Position numbers and translations under genes: made by a program. A stretch of DNA of 64,000 nucleotides from the NCBI RefSeq assembly GCF_035961655.1, contig NZ_CP108393.1, forward strand, positions 620,001-684,000. Direction: 5' to 3'. Numbering within the stretch: the stretch's first letter is position 1; every line of letters starts with the position of its first letter. The notes under the pieces were generated by a model. That model worked only from the letters and a program-made list of their open reading frames with translations, ran no database searches and was not told the DNA's origin. The stretch comes from Streptomyces sp. NBC_01317 (GTDB lineage: Bacteria > Actinomycetota > Actinomycetes > Streptomycetales > Streptomycetaceae). Positions 46,660 to 55,537 of this stretch are shown here, piece after piece.

Positions 46660-47193
46660 TCAGGCCAGGGCCGCCGCGAAGAACTCGCGGGCCGGGGCGG
46701 CGGGGGCGCCGAACGGCACGGGTTCCGGGGCGGGCGCACGGCGCAGCTCGGCCGTACCGATGCCGGTGACCGGGATTCGGGGCACGCGGAAGATGTCCTG
46801 CGGGGATTCGACACTCCTGGTGAACCAGATGACTTTGCCACCGGCCGTGGGACAGGTCCCCCAGCTGTCGCTCAGCGCGGCGACACGCGCGAGCCCTCCG
46901 CCACCGGCGGTGAGCAGGCGGGGCAGCCGGGGGCCGTTGTCCTCCACCGAGGCCGTGAGGTGGCGTCCGCGCCAACGCAGTTCCACCACACACGTGGTGG
47001 CCTCTCCGACGTGCCGCTGGACATTGGCCATGAGTGCGTCGAGGCCCTCGCAGACGGGGCCGACGTGCAGGTCGAGTTTCCAGTGCCTGAGGTGGGCGGC
47101 GACGATGCGCCGCAGCTGGGAGAGACGTTCCGGGGAGGCGTGCAATTCCACCGTGTAGCGCCGGCCGTCGTGCCGGTCGAGTGGAACTGTCAT
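46660..47193 (-). CDS. HATPase-fold anti-sigma/ATP-binding regulator
   Basis: The protein has 177 residues from ATG 47193 with GAGGAG upstream. It has the Bergerat-type fold of streptomycete RsbW-like kinases: LSQLRRIVAAHLRHWKLD, LDALMANVQRHVG (N-box with the asparagine), VVELRWRGRHLTASVEDNGPRLP (G1-like DNG), GGGLARVAALSDSWG and GGKVIWF. Such proteins bind ATP and sequester sigma factors or anti-sigma antagonists. The C-terminal ~40 residues are unusual (RAPAPEPVPFGAPAAPAREF). No sigma gene is adjacent. Confidence 0.8.
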   Translation of the reverse strand: MTVPLDRHDGRRYTVELHASPERLSQLRRIVAAHLRHWKLDLHVGPVCEGLDALMANVQRHVGEATTCVVELRWRGRHLTASVEDNGPRLPRLLTAGGGGLARVAALSDSWGTCPTAGGKVIWFTRSVESPQDIFRVPRIPVTGIGTAELRRAPAPEPVPFGAPAAPAREFFAAALA

Positions 47194-47450
47194 GTCGGGG
47201 CTCCTCACAGAGAGGCCCTCATGCTTCACCACGTTGTACCAACGACCCCCGAGTACGAAGCGTGAGCGGCATTCACTTCTGGGTCAACACCAGATTGCCG
47301 CCGCCGCGCCGGACGCGCAACACGAACGGGGGACGGCCGTACGGGAAGAACGTGCGGGAAGAGTCCGCGGCCGTACGGGAACGGGGCATGCCTCATGGCC
47401 GGTCCCCGCGCACCCGCGAGGACCGGCCGTGTGCCCGTGCGGGCGCCCGG

Positions 47451-47819
47451 CTACCTGCTCTCCAGGCGGAGCTGGACCTCTTCCTCCTGGTCCCCGGAGG
47501 CCGTACCGACGATCCGTACGGAGAAGGCTGCGGTCAGTGCCCTGCGCAGGCTGTCCACATCGGTGTAGGCGCCCTGGAGGGTGGCGCTGACGGGTGCGGA
47601 CAGCCGTGCGGCGGCCGGCTCGTCGCGTACGTCGGACGCGTCGAAGGTGGCGGTCCACACCACCGGCCTGCCGCCGGTGGCCGCCTGTGGTACGTCGTCG
47701 GCCGGCCGGTCGGACCCGAACGCCGTCCTGAGCGCGGAGAACACCGTGTCCGCGTCGTCCTGGTCCTGTCCGCTGAGTGCCACGACGACGTGCGCCGTCG
47801 GCTGATCCGCAGTCCTCAC
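47451..47819 (-). CDS. small hypothetical protein
   Basis: The protein has 122 residues from GTG 47819. The sequence alternates strand-like and helix-like parts: TAHVVVALSGQDQDDADTVFSALRTAF, VVWTATFDASD and RRALTAAFSVRIVGTASGDQ. This ferredoxin-like alternation is common in small streptomycete proteins. No family is recognised. It lies in a run of small minus-strand genes with the PfpI-like gene 71 bp upstream. Confidence 0.6.
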   Translation of the reverse strand: MRTADQPTAHVVVALSGQDQDDADTVFSALRTAFGSDRPADDVPQAATGGRPVVWTATFDASDVRDEPAAARLSAPVSATLQGAYTDVDSLRRALTAAFSVRIVGTASGDQEEEVQLRLESR

Positions 47820-47890
47820 CTGAAATCGCCCTCTCTCCGTCTGTGCTCCCCGTTCCGTCCCCGACACCCCCTGCCGTCCTCTGCCCTGGT

Positions 47891-48424
47891 TCAGCCGCCG
47901 AACTCGGGCACGAAGGTGGCGTTGAACGCCTTGAGGTCGCCGGGGTTCCGGCTCGTGATGAGGGTGTTGGGCCCGGAGGTGCAGACCTGGACCTGTTCGT
48001 CGACCCAGGTGGCCCCGGCGTTGCGGAGGTCTGTCTGAAGGCTGGGCCAGGACGTCAGCGTCCTGTCCCGTTCGACATCGGCCTCCACGAGCGTCCACGG
48101 GGCGTGGCAGATCGCGGCCACCGGCTTGCCCGCGTCGAAGAAGCTCTTCACGAACGCGACGGCGCCGGCGTCCGTGCGCAGGGCGTCCGGGTTGGCGACG
48201 CCGCCGGGCAGCACGAGTCCGTCGTAGTCGGCCACGGAGGCCTCGGAGACGGTCAGGTCGACGGGAAAGGTGTCCGCCTTGTCGAGGTGGTCGAACGCCT
48301 GTACCTCGCCGGGTTCCGTCGAGATGAGCACGCGTTCGCCGCCCGCCTCGCCGACGGCCTGCCAGGGTTCGGTGAGTTCCACTCGCTCCACGCCTTCGGG
48401 AGCCACGAGAAATGCCACACGCAT
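47891..48424 (-). CDS. DJ-1/PfpI family protein
   Basis: The protein has 177 residues from ATG 48424 (MRVAFLVAPEGVERVEL). The class I glutamine-amidotransferase-like fold is evident: YDGLVLPGGVANPDALR, the nucleophile Cys in PVAAICHAPWTLVEAD with adjacent His (the PfpI/YhbO/YraA motif), and TSGPNTLITSRNPGDLKAFN. Members act as deglycase/chaperone-like stress proteins. It is cytoplasmic. Confidence 0.92.
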   Translation of the reverse strand: MRVAFLVAPEGVERVELTEPWQAVGEAGGERVLISTEPGEVQAFDHLDKADTFPVDLTVSEASVADYDGLVLPGGVANPDALRTDAGAVAFVKSFFDAGKPVAAICHAPWTLVEADVERDRTLTSWPSLQTDLRNAGATWVDEQVQVCTSGPNTLITSRNPGDLKAFNATFVPEFGG

Positions 48425-48569
48425 GAGGTACACGCCCCTTCGTCTTCACCGGAGCAACGTCTCGCGCCTGCCCGCAGGCGCTCTCCTCACACAGGAGGCG
48501 CGGGCAGGCGCGGAAGAGTTCCGCAAGCGGAAGAAGTCCCGCAAGAAGAGTCTGGTGGACGCGGGCCGA

Positions 48570-49040
48570 TCAGGCGCGTCGAGCGGCCGGTCGTGCCGAG
48601 GGGGCCATGCGGTGGCCGGGCTGGAGCGGCGGGAGTGCGCCGGCGGAGGGCCTGCGCGCGCCGTACGGTCCTGCGGTCGGGACCGGGATTGGGAGGACGG
48701 GCAGCGGGCCCGTGACGGCGACGGGGAGCGTGACGGGAGCGGTGGCCCGGGCCGTGGCCGGGGCGGCCAGCTGCGGGTCGACGGTGAGGGCGGTGACGCC
48801 GAGCGGCTCGGTGAGGGCGCGTACGGCGTGCTCCGAGAGCTTGATCCAGGACTGCTGGGGGCCCAGGGTCGCGGCCAGTCCGGTCGCGGTGGTGAAGGCG
48901 ACCGCCGTCCGGGCGCCGAGGGCGGTACGGAAGAGACGGACGCTGAAGCCTGCGGATCCCGGCCGGACCGGGACGAACAACGGTCCGGCCGGGGTCGGAT
49001 GTGAAGGCTCCGGATCCTCGCTGTTCTGATGCTCCGACAT
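48570..49040 (-). CDS. SAV_915 family protein
   Basis: The protein has 156 residues from ATG 49040. The central block (PLFVPVRPGSAGFSVRLFRT, then LGARTAVAFTTATGLAATLG and SEHAVRALTEPLGVTALTVD) matches the small SseB-like proteins called SAV_915 in Streptomyces. The C-terminal 50 residues are Ala/Pro-rich and probably disordered. Function unknown. It lies between PfpI and HxlR genes on the same strand. Confidence 0.8.
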   Translation of the reverse strand: MSEHQNSEDPEPSHPTPAGPLFVPVRPGSAGFSVRLFRTALGARTAVAFTTATGLAATLGPQQSWIKLSEHAVRALTEPLGVTALTVDPQLAAPATARATAPVTLPVAVTGPLPVLPIPVPTAGPYGARRPSAGALPPLQPGHRMAPSARPAARRA

Positions 49041-49198
49041 GGTGTCGCTCCTGAGGACAGAATGACTGCCCCGGTCCGCGGGTCGGGAGCGGGGCATACC
49101 AAGGATGGTATGCCCGTACGGCGCGCTCCGGTCCCGGTCGCTGACGCGCCCTTGATCCAACGGGCCCTTCTCCTGACGCGGGCTTGATGTTCTGAGGG

Positions 49199-49756
49199 TC
49201 ACTCCTGGCCGCGGGAGACCTGTGCCTCGACCGTGCCGCGGCTGACCGGACCGCCGCAGTGGCGGCAGACGTGGTCGATCTCCAGGCGGTGTCCGCACGC
49301 GTGCCGGAGCGTCAACGCCGGTTCCTCCACGGCCCACTTGTCGCCCCACTGGAAGAGCGAGAGCAGCACCGGGTGCAGCTCCCGGCCGGCTTCGGTGAGG
49401 TGGTACTCGTAACGCGGCGGGTGCTCGCTGTACTGCCGCCGCTCGATCACTCCGGCGGCTTCGAGCTTGCGCAGGCGGTCGGCGAGGATGTCGCGGGAGG
49501 CGCCGGTGTAGCCGGCGATGCGCCCGAAGCGGTGGACGCCGTATCCCATCTCGCGGATGGCCAGCAGGGACCAGCGCTCGCCCAGGACGTCCAGCGAGGC
49601 GGCGAGCGAGCACGGCCGGACGGCGAGGGGCTGGCGCGCCATGAGGGACATCCCGCCGCCGTCCGGCTCCCCCGCGCGACCCGCCTCGGTCCCGGACTCT
49701 TCTCCTGCCCCGGATCCTGTCCCGGCCCCTGTCCCGGACCCTTTCTTCGTCTCCAT
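49199..49756 (-). CDS. HxlR family transcriptional regulator with zinc-ribbon-like tail
   Basis: The protein has 185 residues from ATG 49756 (an ATG three codons earlier is possible). A low-complexity Gly/Ala/Glu N terminus of about 35 residues precedes the winged helix: CSLAASLDVLGERWSLLAIREMGYG, FGRIAGYTGASRDILADRLRKLEAAGVIE and the wing RRQYSEHPPRYEYHLT. The C terminus has CGHRLEIDHVCRHCGG, a Cys/His cluster that may bind zinc. It is divergent from an MFS exporter at 49859 with inverted repeats between, so it most likely represses that exporter. Confidence 0.9.
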   Translation of the reverse strand: METKKGSGTGAGTGSGAGEESGTEAGRAGEPDGGGMSLMARQPLAVRPCSLAASLDVLGERWSLLAIREMGYGVHRFGRIAGYTGASRDILADRLRKLEAAGVIERRQYSEHPPRYEYHLTEAGRELHPVLLSLFQWGDKWAVEEPALTLRHACGHRLEIDHVCRHCGGPVSRGTVEAQVSRGQE

Positions 49757-49787
49757 GCGCTCCACCCTAACCGGTGGTCGGTTGTCT

Positions 49788-49830
49788 TTTCCAACAGACC
49801 GCTGTTAGCGTCCACCAGGTAAGTTGGAAA
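49788..49830. promoter_or_regulatory. HxlR operator candidates in MFS promoter region
   Basis: Arms tttccaac (49788-49795) and gttggaaa (49823-49830) form an inverted repeat. caacagac occurs twice in direct orientation (49793-49800 and 49834-49841). The region separates the divergent HxlR and MFS genes. Confidence 0.45.
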
Positions 49831-49858
49831 TCACAACAGACTCTGTGAGGGGTCCCGC

Positions 49859-51304
49859 ATGTCCACTTCCCCGTCCGTCCCCGACGAGCAGGCCGCCGCG
49901 AAACGGCAGGCCCTGCGGGTGCTGGCCCTGGGCAGCCTCGGCGTGTTCGTGGTCTTCCTCGACACGACGATCGTGAATGTCGCCTTCGAGACGATCAGCC
50001 GCAGCTTCGACACCACGACCGGGCATCTCGCGTGGGTCCTCAACGCCTACAGCCTGGTCTTCGCGGCCATGCTGATCCCGGCGGGACGCCTGGCCGACCG
50101 GTACGGGCGCAAGCGGATCTTCCTCATAGGGCTCGCCGGGTTCGCCGCCATGAGCGCCCTCTGCGGGCTCGCGCCGGACGCCGGGTTCCTGATCGCCGCC
50201 CGGGCCCTGCAAGCCGTCTTCGCGGCGCTGGTCGTACCGACCTCGATCGCGCTGATCCTGCCCGAGTTCCCCGCCGCCCGGCGGCATGTGGCGGTCGGCA
50301 CGTGGGGCGCGATGGGCGCGGCGGCCGCCGCGCTCGGCCCCACCATCGGCGCGCTCCTCACCGAGTACGCGTCCTGGCGGTGGATCTTCCTGGTGAACGT
50401 CCCGATCTGCGCCGTCATGATCTTCTTCGGGGCCCGGCTGCTGCGCGAGTCCCGCGACCCGCAGGCCTCCGGCATCCCGGACCCGGTCGGCGTGGTCCTG
50501 GTCGCGGCCGTCCCGGCGCTGCTCAGCTTCGCCATCATCGAAGGGCCGTCCCGGGGCTGGTCCGACCCCTGGGTGATCGCGGGCTTCATCCTCTCGGCGG
50601 CGCTGCTGCCGGTGTTCGTACGGCGCTCCGCCACCGCCGCCCGGCCGGTGATGGACCTGGCGCTGTTCAAGGTCCGGCAGTTCCGCCTGGTCAACGCGGC
50701 GACCCTGCTGTTCGCCACGGCCTTCTACGGCATGCTGCTCAGCAACATCATCTTCCTCCAGACCGAATGGCACTACTCCGTGCTGCGGGCCGCGCTGGCC
50801 AGCACACCGGGACCGCTGGTGGTCACCCTGATCGCCCGCTCCGCGAGCAAGCTGGCGGGCTCGATCGGGTACCGCCCCGTGCTGCTCGCGGGAGCCGTCA
50901 GCTGGGCCGCCGGCTCGGCCACCTTCGCGCTCGCGGTCACCTCGTCGCCGCACTGGGCGGCGGCCTGGCTGCCGGCGAGCGTGCTGATCGGGATCGGCAT
51001 CGGGCTGACGCTCCCGGTGCAGTCCGGCGCGGCCGTCGCATCACTTCCCCCGGCGCGGTACGGGCTGGGCTCGGCGTTCAACGCCAGCTTCCGCCAGCTC
51101 GGGGCGGTCCTCGGGATCAGTGTGTTCGTCGCCGTCCTCGGCACCCCGGGCCCGGCGTCGGCCGTCGACGCCTTCCACCGGACCTGGTGGGTGTTCGCCG
51201 CCGTCGGCCTCGCGGCCGGCGCGGTCCTGTTGGTCCCCCGGCTCGGACGCGGCGCTCCGGCCGAGGACGCCACGGCGGAGCCCGTACCCGCCGAGGCGCA
51301 CTGA
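49859..51304 (+). CDS. MFS transporter, DHA2 family (drug exporter)
   Basis: The protein has 481 residues with about 14 membrane helices. Motif A is GRLADRYGRKRIF and motif D1 is VFLDTTIVNVAFETI; TWGAMGAAAAALGPTIGALL is the TM5 motif C typical of antiporters and SWRWIFLVNVPICAVM that of DHA2. It exports a drug-like compound against proton influx. Divergent from and probably repressed by the HxlR gene. It ends ten bases before the convergent amino acid permease. Confidence 0.92.
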   Translation: MSTSPSVPDEQAAAKRQALRVLALGSLGVFVVFLDTTIVNVAFETISRSFDTTTGHLAWVLNAYSLVFAAMLIPAGRLADRYGRKRIFLIGLAGFAAMSALCGLAPDAGFLIAARALQAVFAALVVPTSIALILPEFPAARRHVAVGTWGAMGAAAAALGPTIGALLTEYASWRWIFLVNVPICAVMIFFGARLLRESRDPQASGIPDPVGVVLVAAVPALLSFAIIEGPSRGWSDPWVIAGFILSAALLPVFVRRSATAARPVMDLALFKVRQFRLVNAATLLFATAFYGMLLSNIIFLQTEWHYSVLRAALASTPGPLVVTLIARSASKLAGSIGYRPVLLAGAVSWAAGSATFALAVTSSPHWAAAWLPASVLIGIGIGLTLPVQSGAAVASLPPARYGLGSAFNASFRQLGAVLGISVFVAVLGTPGPASAVDAFHRTWWVFAAVGLAAGAVLLVPRLGRGAPAEDATAEPVPAEAH

Positions 51305-51314
51305 GGATCGGCCG

Positions 51315-52346
51315 TCAGCCGCCGGACGGGCCCTTCCCACGCCCGCCCGGCAGGGGCGGCGCGTCGGAGGCGGTGGCCCTGCGGAGGCGTACGGTCAGCA
51401 ACGCGCCCTGGCGGCGCAGCCGTTGCAGGGGGGTGGGCGGCAACTCGCGGGCCGCGCCGCGCGCGTAGTACCGCTCGACGTAGAACTGACCCGCCGACAG
51501 CACACTGGTGACGGCGATGTACCAGATGGTCGCCACCATCAGCAGCGGGATGACCTGGTAGGTGCGGTTGTAGATCAACTGCACGGAGAACAGCAGGTCC
51601 TGCACCGCGAGGACGCTGACGATGCTGGTGCCCTTGAGGGTGCCGATGAGCATGTTGCCCGCGGTGGGCACGATCGAGCGCATCGCCTGCGGTACGACGA
51701 TCCGGCGCAGTACCCGCCACCGGCTGAGGCCCAGCGCGGCGGCGGCCTCGGTCTGGCCCGAGTCGACGGACAGGATGCCGCCGCGCACCACTTCGGCGGC
51801 GTACGCGGCCTCGTGCAGGGTGAGTCCGATCAGCGCGGTGAGACTGGCGCCGAAGAGGTTCACGGTCTTGACGGTGAGGAACTCGGGGCCGAACGGGATG
51901 CCGAGGCCGAGGGTCGGGTAGAGCGCGCCGATGTTGAACCAGAACAGCAGCTGCACCAGGAGCGGGGTGGACCGGAAGATCCACACGTACCCCCAACTGA
52001 TCGTGCGCAGAACGGGGTTGGCGGAGAGCCGCAGCACGGCGAACACCGTGCCGATGAGGAATCCGAGGACCATCACGGCGGCGGTCAGCCAGAGGGTGAG
52101 GACCAGTCCGTCCAGGACGGCCGGGGTGGTGAAGTACTCGCCCACCACGGACCACTGGAACCGCTGGTTGCGGACGACCGAGTTGACGACCATGGCGAGG
52201 GCCAGCAGGGCGACGACGGCGGAGAGCCACCGGCCGACGTGGCGGCGGGGCACGATGCGGGTGAGGTCGTCGGCGGACGGGGGTGCGTCCGCGCGGCGCG
52301 GCGAGGAGGCGCCGGCCGCGGGCAGGACGTCGGGGGAGACGGACAT
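51315..52346 (-). CDS. amino acid (cystine-type) ABC transporter permease
   Basis: The protein has 343 residues from ATG 52346; an in-frame start at 52454 would add 36 residues. It is a HisM/TcyM-like permease: SVVGEYFTTPAVLDGLVLTLWLTA, the [14 protein letters not shown] segment, EAAYAAEVVRGGILSVDSGQTEAAAALGLS (EAA loop) and RIVVPQAMRSIVPTAGNM. It is divergent from the operon at 52566-58415 and closely related to that operon's permease (55538). The single ATPase in that operon probably serves both. Confidence 0.9.
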   Translation of the reverse strand: MSVSPDVLPAAGASSPRRADAPPSADDLTRIVPRRHVGRWLSAVVALLALAMVVNSVVRNQRFQWSVVGEYFTTPAVLDGLVLTLWLTAAVMVLGFLIGTVFAVLRLSANPVLRTISWGYVWIFRSTPLLVQLLFWFNIGALYPTLGLGIPFGPEFLTVKTVNLFGASLTALIGLTLHEAAYAAEVVRGGILSVDSGQTEAAAALGLSRWRVLRRIVVPQAMRSIVPTAGNMLIGTLKGTSIVSVLAVQDLLFSVQLIYNRTYQVIPLLMVATIWYIAVTSVLSAGQFYVERYYARGAARELPPTPLQRLRRQGALLTVRLRRATASDAPPLPGGRGKGPSGG

Positions 52347-52461
52347 GGAGGGGCTCCACGGGAGAGGTGGTCGGCGGTGGCCAGCGGGTGTCATCACGCG
52401 CACCGCGTCCCTCAACACGGCCGTCACGCCCCGGTGTTCCCACCGGACCGTCATCCCTTCG

Positions 52462-52492
52462 ATCGTACGTGCGGAAACGGGAGGTCTGTCAA
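52462..52492 (-). promoter_or_regulatory. minus-strand promoter of the divergent permease
   Basis: On the minus strand TTGACA (52492-52487) and TACGAT (52467-52462) are separated by 19 bases. The permease start is about 110 bases downstream. The -35 box is a perfect consensus. Confidence 0.5.
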
Positions 52493-52529
52493 GAAGTCCT
52501 TTTCCGCCCGACCACAGTACGAACGCCGG

Positions 52530-52559
52530 TTGACTTCCCCGTACCCACCGTGCTCAATT
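52530..52559 (+). promoter_or_regulatory. promoter of the sulfur operon
   Basis: TTGACT (52530-52535) and TCAATT (52554-52559) are 18 bases apart, only about seven bases before the leader peptide start, so the leader transcript would be nearly leaderless. Confidence 0.5.
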
Positions 52560-52565
52560 GGCTCC

Positions 52566-52643
52566 ATGCAGAAGCAGCTGCCGTTGGTCACCCGCGGACA
52601 CATCGACTTCGGTCGAGTGTGGTCCGCCTCTTGTTGCGCCTGA
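52566..52643 (+). CDS. cysteine-type leader peptide (attenuator uORF)
   Basis: The 25-residue peptide MQKQLPLVTRGHIDF + GRVWSASCCA fits the actinobacterial 'putative leader peptide' family with its R-x-HID-x-x-RV core and terminal Cys-Cys. The two cysteine codons (tgt tgc) lie just before the stop. Such peptides precede sulfur-assimilation genes, and ribosome stalling at cysteine codons is thought to control transcription through RNA folding. A GC-rich, repeat-containing 278-bp leader follows it, with a tandem acgcctcgtc pair at 52754-52773 that could form alternative structures, then the monooxygenase gene. Confidence 0.8.
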   Translation: MQKQLPLVTRGHIDFGRVWSASCCA

Positions 52644-52921
52644 CCCGGCAGCGGGCCGCCTGACCGGCCCCTCCCTCCCTCGGTGACCCCCTCGCGGGCC
52701 GAGACTCCTCTCCTCACCGGGCGCGCGCTGCCGTCGACCCCGTCGTTCCCCTGACGCCTCGTCACGCCTCGTCACGTCATCACGTCGTCGTGCCTGTCCG
52801 GTTCTCACCCTGCTCGGTGCCACCCTGTCGGGTCTCTCCCCGCTCGGGTTCCGCTCCCGCGGCCCTGAGGCATGACCACGACCGGTCTCTCCCAGCTTCT
52901 CTCCTGTACGAAAGGTCCGCC

Positions 52922-54079
52922 ATGCCTGTGGAGTTCCTCGGGATAGCCGCCACCCACGACGGTTCGGAGACACATCCCCGCTCCGGTGCCTCGTTCGACA
53001 AGGACTACACACTCAAGCTCGCACGGGCCCACGAGGACCACGGCTGGGACCGGGTGCTGTTCGCGTACGGGTCGGGCTCACCCGACCCCGCCCCGGCCGC
53101 CGCGTACATCGCCGCGCACCTGGACAAGCTCCAACTCCTGCTGGCGCACCGGCCGAACGTGTCGTACCCGACCTTCGCCGCGAAGACGTTCGCCACTCTC
53201 GACCGGATCAGTGACGGCCGTCTGACGGTCCACTTCATCACCGGGGGCAGCGACCAGGAGCAGGGACGCGAGGGGGACACCCTCACCAAGGACCAGCGGT
53301 ACTCCCGCACCCGCGAGTACATCGAGATCGTCAAGCGGATCTGGACCTCGCACGAGCCCTTCGACCACGAGGGCGAGCACTACCGGTTCCACGACTTCGT
53401 CAGCGACGTCTTCCCGGTCCAACAGCCCCGGCCCAACGTCTCGTTCGGCGGATCCTCCGACGCGGCCCACGCCGCCGGCGGCGCCGAGGCGGACATCTAC
53501 TGCCTGTGGGGCGAGCCACTGGCGAAGACCGCCGAGCAGATCGAGACGGTGAAGGCCGCGGCGCGCGCCGCCGGCCGTACGACCCCGCCCCGGATCCAGG
53601 TCGCGTTCCGGCCGATCATCGCTCCCACGGAGGAGCTGGCCTGGGAGAAGGCGCACCGCACGGTGGCCGCCATCAACGCCCGCAAGGAGCGGGGGGACGC
53701 GCTGGTCAGGCGGGGCCGGGGGGCGCCGGAGAACACCGGCTCGCAGCGGCTGATCGCGATCGCGGAGGCGGGTGAGCGGTACGACCGCGCGCTGTGGACG
53801 CCGACCGCCGCCGCCACGGGCGGCGCGGGCAACTCCAACGCGCTGGTGGGCACACCGGAGACGGTCGCCCAGGCGCTGCTCGACTACTACGACCTGGGCG
53901 TGGACATCCTCTCGGCCCGTGGTTACGACCTGCTGGGCGACGCCATCGACTTCGGCCGCCATGTGATCCCGCTGGTCCGCGAAGAGGTCGCGAAGCGAGA
54001 CACCGAGCGCACCGCGCGGGCCGCGCGCACCGAGAACGCCGGGACCGGCCCGCTGAGACTGGCGGAGGCCGGGAGATGA
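52922..54079 (+). CDS. LLM-class flavin-dependent monooxygenase
   Basis: The protein has 385 residues from ATG 52922. It belongs to the SsuD/CmoJ-like luciferase family: FLGIAATHDGSETHPRSG, HEDHGWDRVLFAYGSGSPDP, AAYIAAHLDKLQLLLAHRPN, TGGSDQEQGREGD, YSRTREYIEIVKRIWTSHEPFDHEGEHYRF and VSFGGSSDAAHAAGGAEADIY. With reduced FMN and O2 it would cleave C-S bonds of sulfonates or S-substituted cysteines. Its ATGA overlap with the GNAT gene at 54076 and the cysteine leader upstream point to sulfur salvage. Confidence 0.9.
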   Translation: MPVEFLGIAATHDGSETHPRSGASFDKDYTLKLARAHEDHGWDRVLFAYGSGSPDPAPAAAYIAAHLDKLQLLLAHRPNVSYPTFAAKTFATLDRISDGRLTVHFITGGSDQEQGREGDTLTKDQRYSRTREYIEIVKRIWTSHEPFDHEGEHYRFHDFVSDVFPVQQPRPNVSFGGSSDAAHAAGGAEADIYCLWGEPLAKTAEQIETVKAAARAAGRTTPPRIQVAFRPIIAPTEELAWEKAHRTVAAINARKERGDALVRRGRGAPENTGSQRLIAIAEAGERYDRALWTPTAAATGGAGNSNALVGTPETVAQALLDYYDLGVDILSARGYDLLGDAIDFGRHVIPLVREEVAKRDTERTARAARTENAGTGPLRLAEAGR

Positions 54080-54582
54080 CCTCCGTCGCCGAACCGGGCG
54101 GGCTGACCTGGGCCACGGCCGCCGTCACGGACCCGCTCGCCCGGCCGATGCTGCGGGAGCTGGGGGACGAGTACTCCGCGCGGTACGGCAAGGACGCGCA
54201 CGCCGAGATGGCCCGCTACCCGGCGGCGGAGTTCGAACCGCCGCACGGCGTGCTGCTGCTGTTGCTGGAGCGGGGTGAGGCGGTCGCCGGAGGCGCGTTC
54301 CGCCGCTACGACCCCGCCACGGCGGAGCTGAAGCGCATCTGGACCCACTCCGCCCACCGGCGGCGCGGGCTCGCCCGCCGGGTCGTCGCCGAGCTGGAAC
54401 GTCTCGCCGCCGCGCGTGGCTACCGGCGGGTCTGTCTCACCACCGGGCCGCGCCAGCCCGAGGCCAAGGGCCTCTATCTGCGGACCGGTTACACACCGCT
54501 GTTCGACACGGCGGCCGACCCCGAGACCATCGGGCCGCTCCCGTTCGAGAAACACCTCGCTCCGTCGAGGGGAAAGAGATGA
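54076..54582 (+). CDS. GNAT family N-acetyltransferase
   Basis: The protein has 168 residues from ATG 54076, overlapping both neighbours by ATGA. The GNAT core is seen in VLLLLLERGEAVAGGAFRRYD, ELKRIWTHSAHRRRGLARRVVAELE (acetyl-CoA loop RRRGLA) and CLTTGPRQPEAKGLYLRTGYTPL. In the Bacillus ytm system the corresponding enzyme (SnaA) N-acetylates S-alkylcysteines before the monooxygenase acts. That role is inferred here from the neighbours. Confidence 0.88.
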   Translation: MTSVAEPGGLTWATAAVTDPLARPMLRELGDEYSARYGKDAHAEMARYPAAEFEPPHGVLLLLLERGEAVAGGAFRRYDPATAELKRIWTHSAHRRRGLARRVVAELERLAAARGYRRVCLTTGPRQPEAKGLYLRTGYTPLFDTAADPETIGPLPFEKHLAPSRGKR

Positions 54583-55520
54583 AAACCGTGCGCGCTCAGG
54601 TATCCGCCGTCCTCGCGGCCGTTCTGCTGCTGCCCGCCCTGGCCGCCTGTGGTGCGGACGACACGTCCGGCAAGGAGACGGCGGGCGCCGCGTCCCCCGC
54701 GCCCTCGGGCGACGTGGTCGCCGCGCTCAAGAAGGACGACGCGCTGGCGAAGCTGCTGCCCGCGGACGTCCGCGAGCGGGGCACGATCAAGATCGCCTCG
54801 TCGGTGGGAGCCGCGCCCAGCGCCTACTTCCCCGACGCGACGGGGAAGAAGCCGGTCGGCCTGGACATCGACATCGCCGACGGGGTCGCCAAGATCCTGG
54901 GGCTGAGGCTGGAGCGCGAGGAGGCCAGCTTCGAGGCGATCCTGCCCGCGCTCGGCAGTGGCAAGTACGACGTGGGGACCGGCAACTTCGGTGTCACCGA
55001 CGAGCGTCGCAAGACGATCGACTTCGTCACGTACATCAACGACGGCCAGGGCTTCGCGGTCAGCAAGAACGACACGACCACCCAGAAGGTCACGAAGCTC
55101 GACGAACTCTGCGGCAAGACCGTCGGGGTCGGGGCGGGCACCACCTTCGAGGCGACCCTCAACGCGAACAAGTCGGTGTGCGCGGAAGCGGGCAAGAAGC
55201 CGTACACGGTCAAGGTCTACTCGGACACCGGCGCCGGCCTCACCAGCCTCCAGCAGGGCCGGATCGACATCGAGATGTCGACCATCAACGGACTGCGCTA
55301 CCAGGCGGCCCAGCCGGCGGCCGGCATCAAGTTCCTCGGTGAGTTCCACCGGCTCGACGTGGGATTCGCCTTCAAGAAGGGCTCTCCGCTGCTCCCGGCG
55401 TTCGAGGGCGCGGTCAACGAACTGATCGCCGACGGCACGTACAAGAAGATCCTCGCGCGGTGGGGCACCCAGGACTCCGCCATCGAGAAGTCCGAGATCA
55501 GTCCCCCCGAGAAGAAGTAG
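54579..55520 (+). CDS. amino acid ABC transporter substrate-binding lipoprotein
   Basis: The protein has 313 residues. The lipoprotein signal is LLPALAAC with acylated Cys after residue 21. The family-3 binding fold shows [66 protein letters not shown] and [16 protein letters not shown]. It captures an amino acid-like ligand outside the membrane. It is coupled to the GNAT gene and precedes a permease and an ATPase. A second binding protein ends the operon. Confidence 0.92.
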   Translation: MKTVRAQVSAVLAAVLLLPALAACGADDTSGKETAGAASPAPSGDVVAALKKDDALAKLLPADVRERGTIKIASSVGAAPSAYFPDATGKKPVGLDIDIADGVAKILGLRLEREEASFEAILPALGSGKYDVGTGNFGVTDERRKTIDFVTYINDGQGFAVSKNDTTTQKVTKLDELCGKTVGVGAGTTFEATLNANKSVCAEAGKKPYTVKVYSDTGAGLTSLQQGRIDIEMSTINGLRYQAAQPAAGIKFLGEFHRLDVGFAFKKGSPLLPAFEGAVNELIADGTYKKILARWGTQDSAIEKSEISPPEKK

Positions 55521-55537
55521 CGGCAGGAGCGCCCACC

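Noticed and set aside
52347..52454. Leader peptide for the divergent permease
   Set aside because: The upstream frame lacks the R-x-HID core and cysteine codons and stays in frame with the permease, so it is at most an alternative N terminus.
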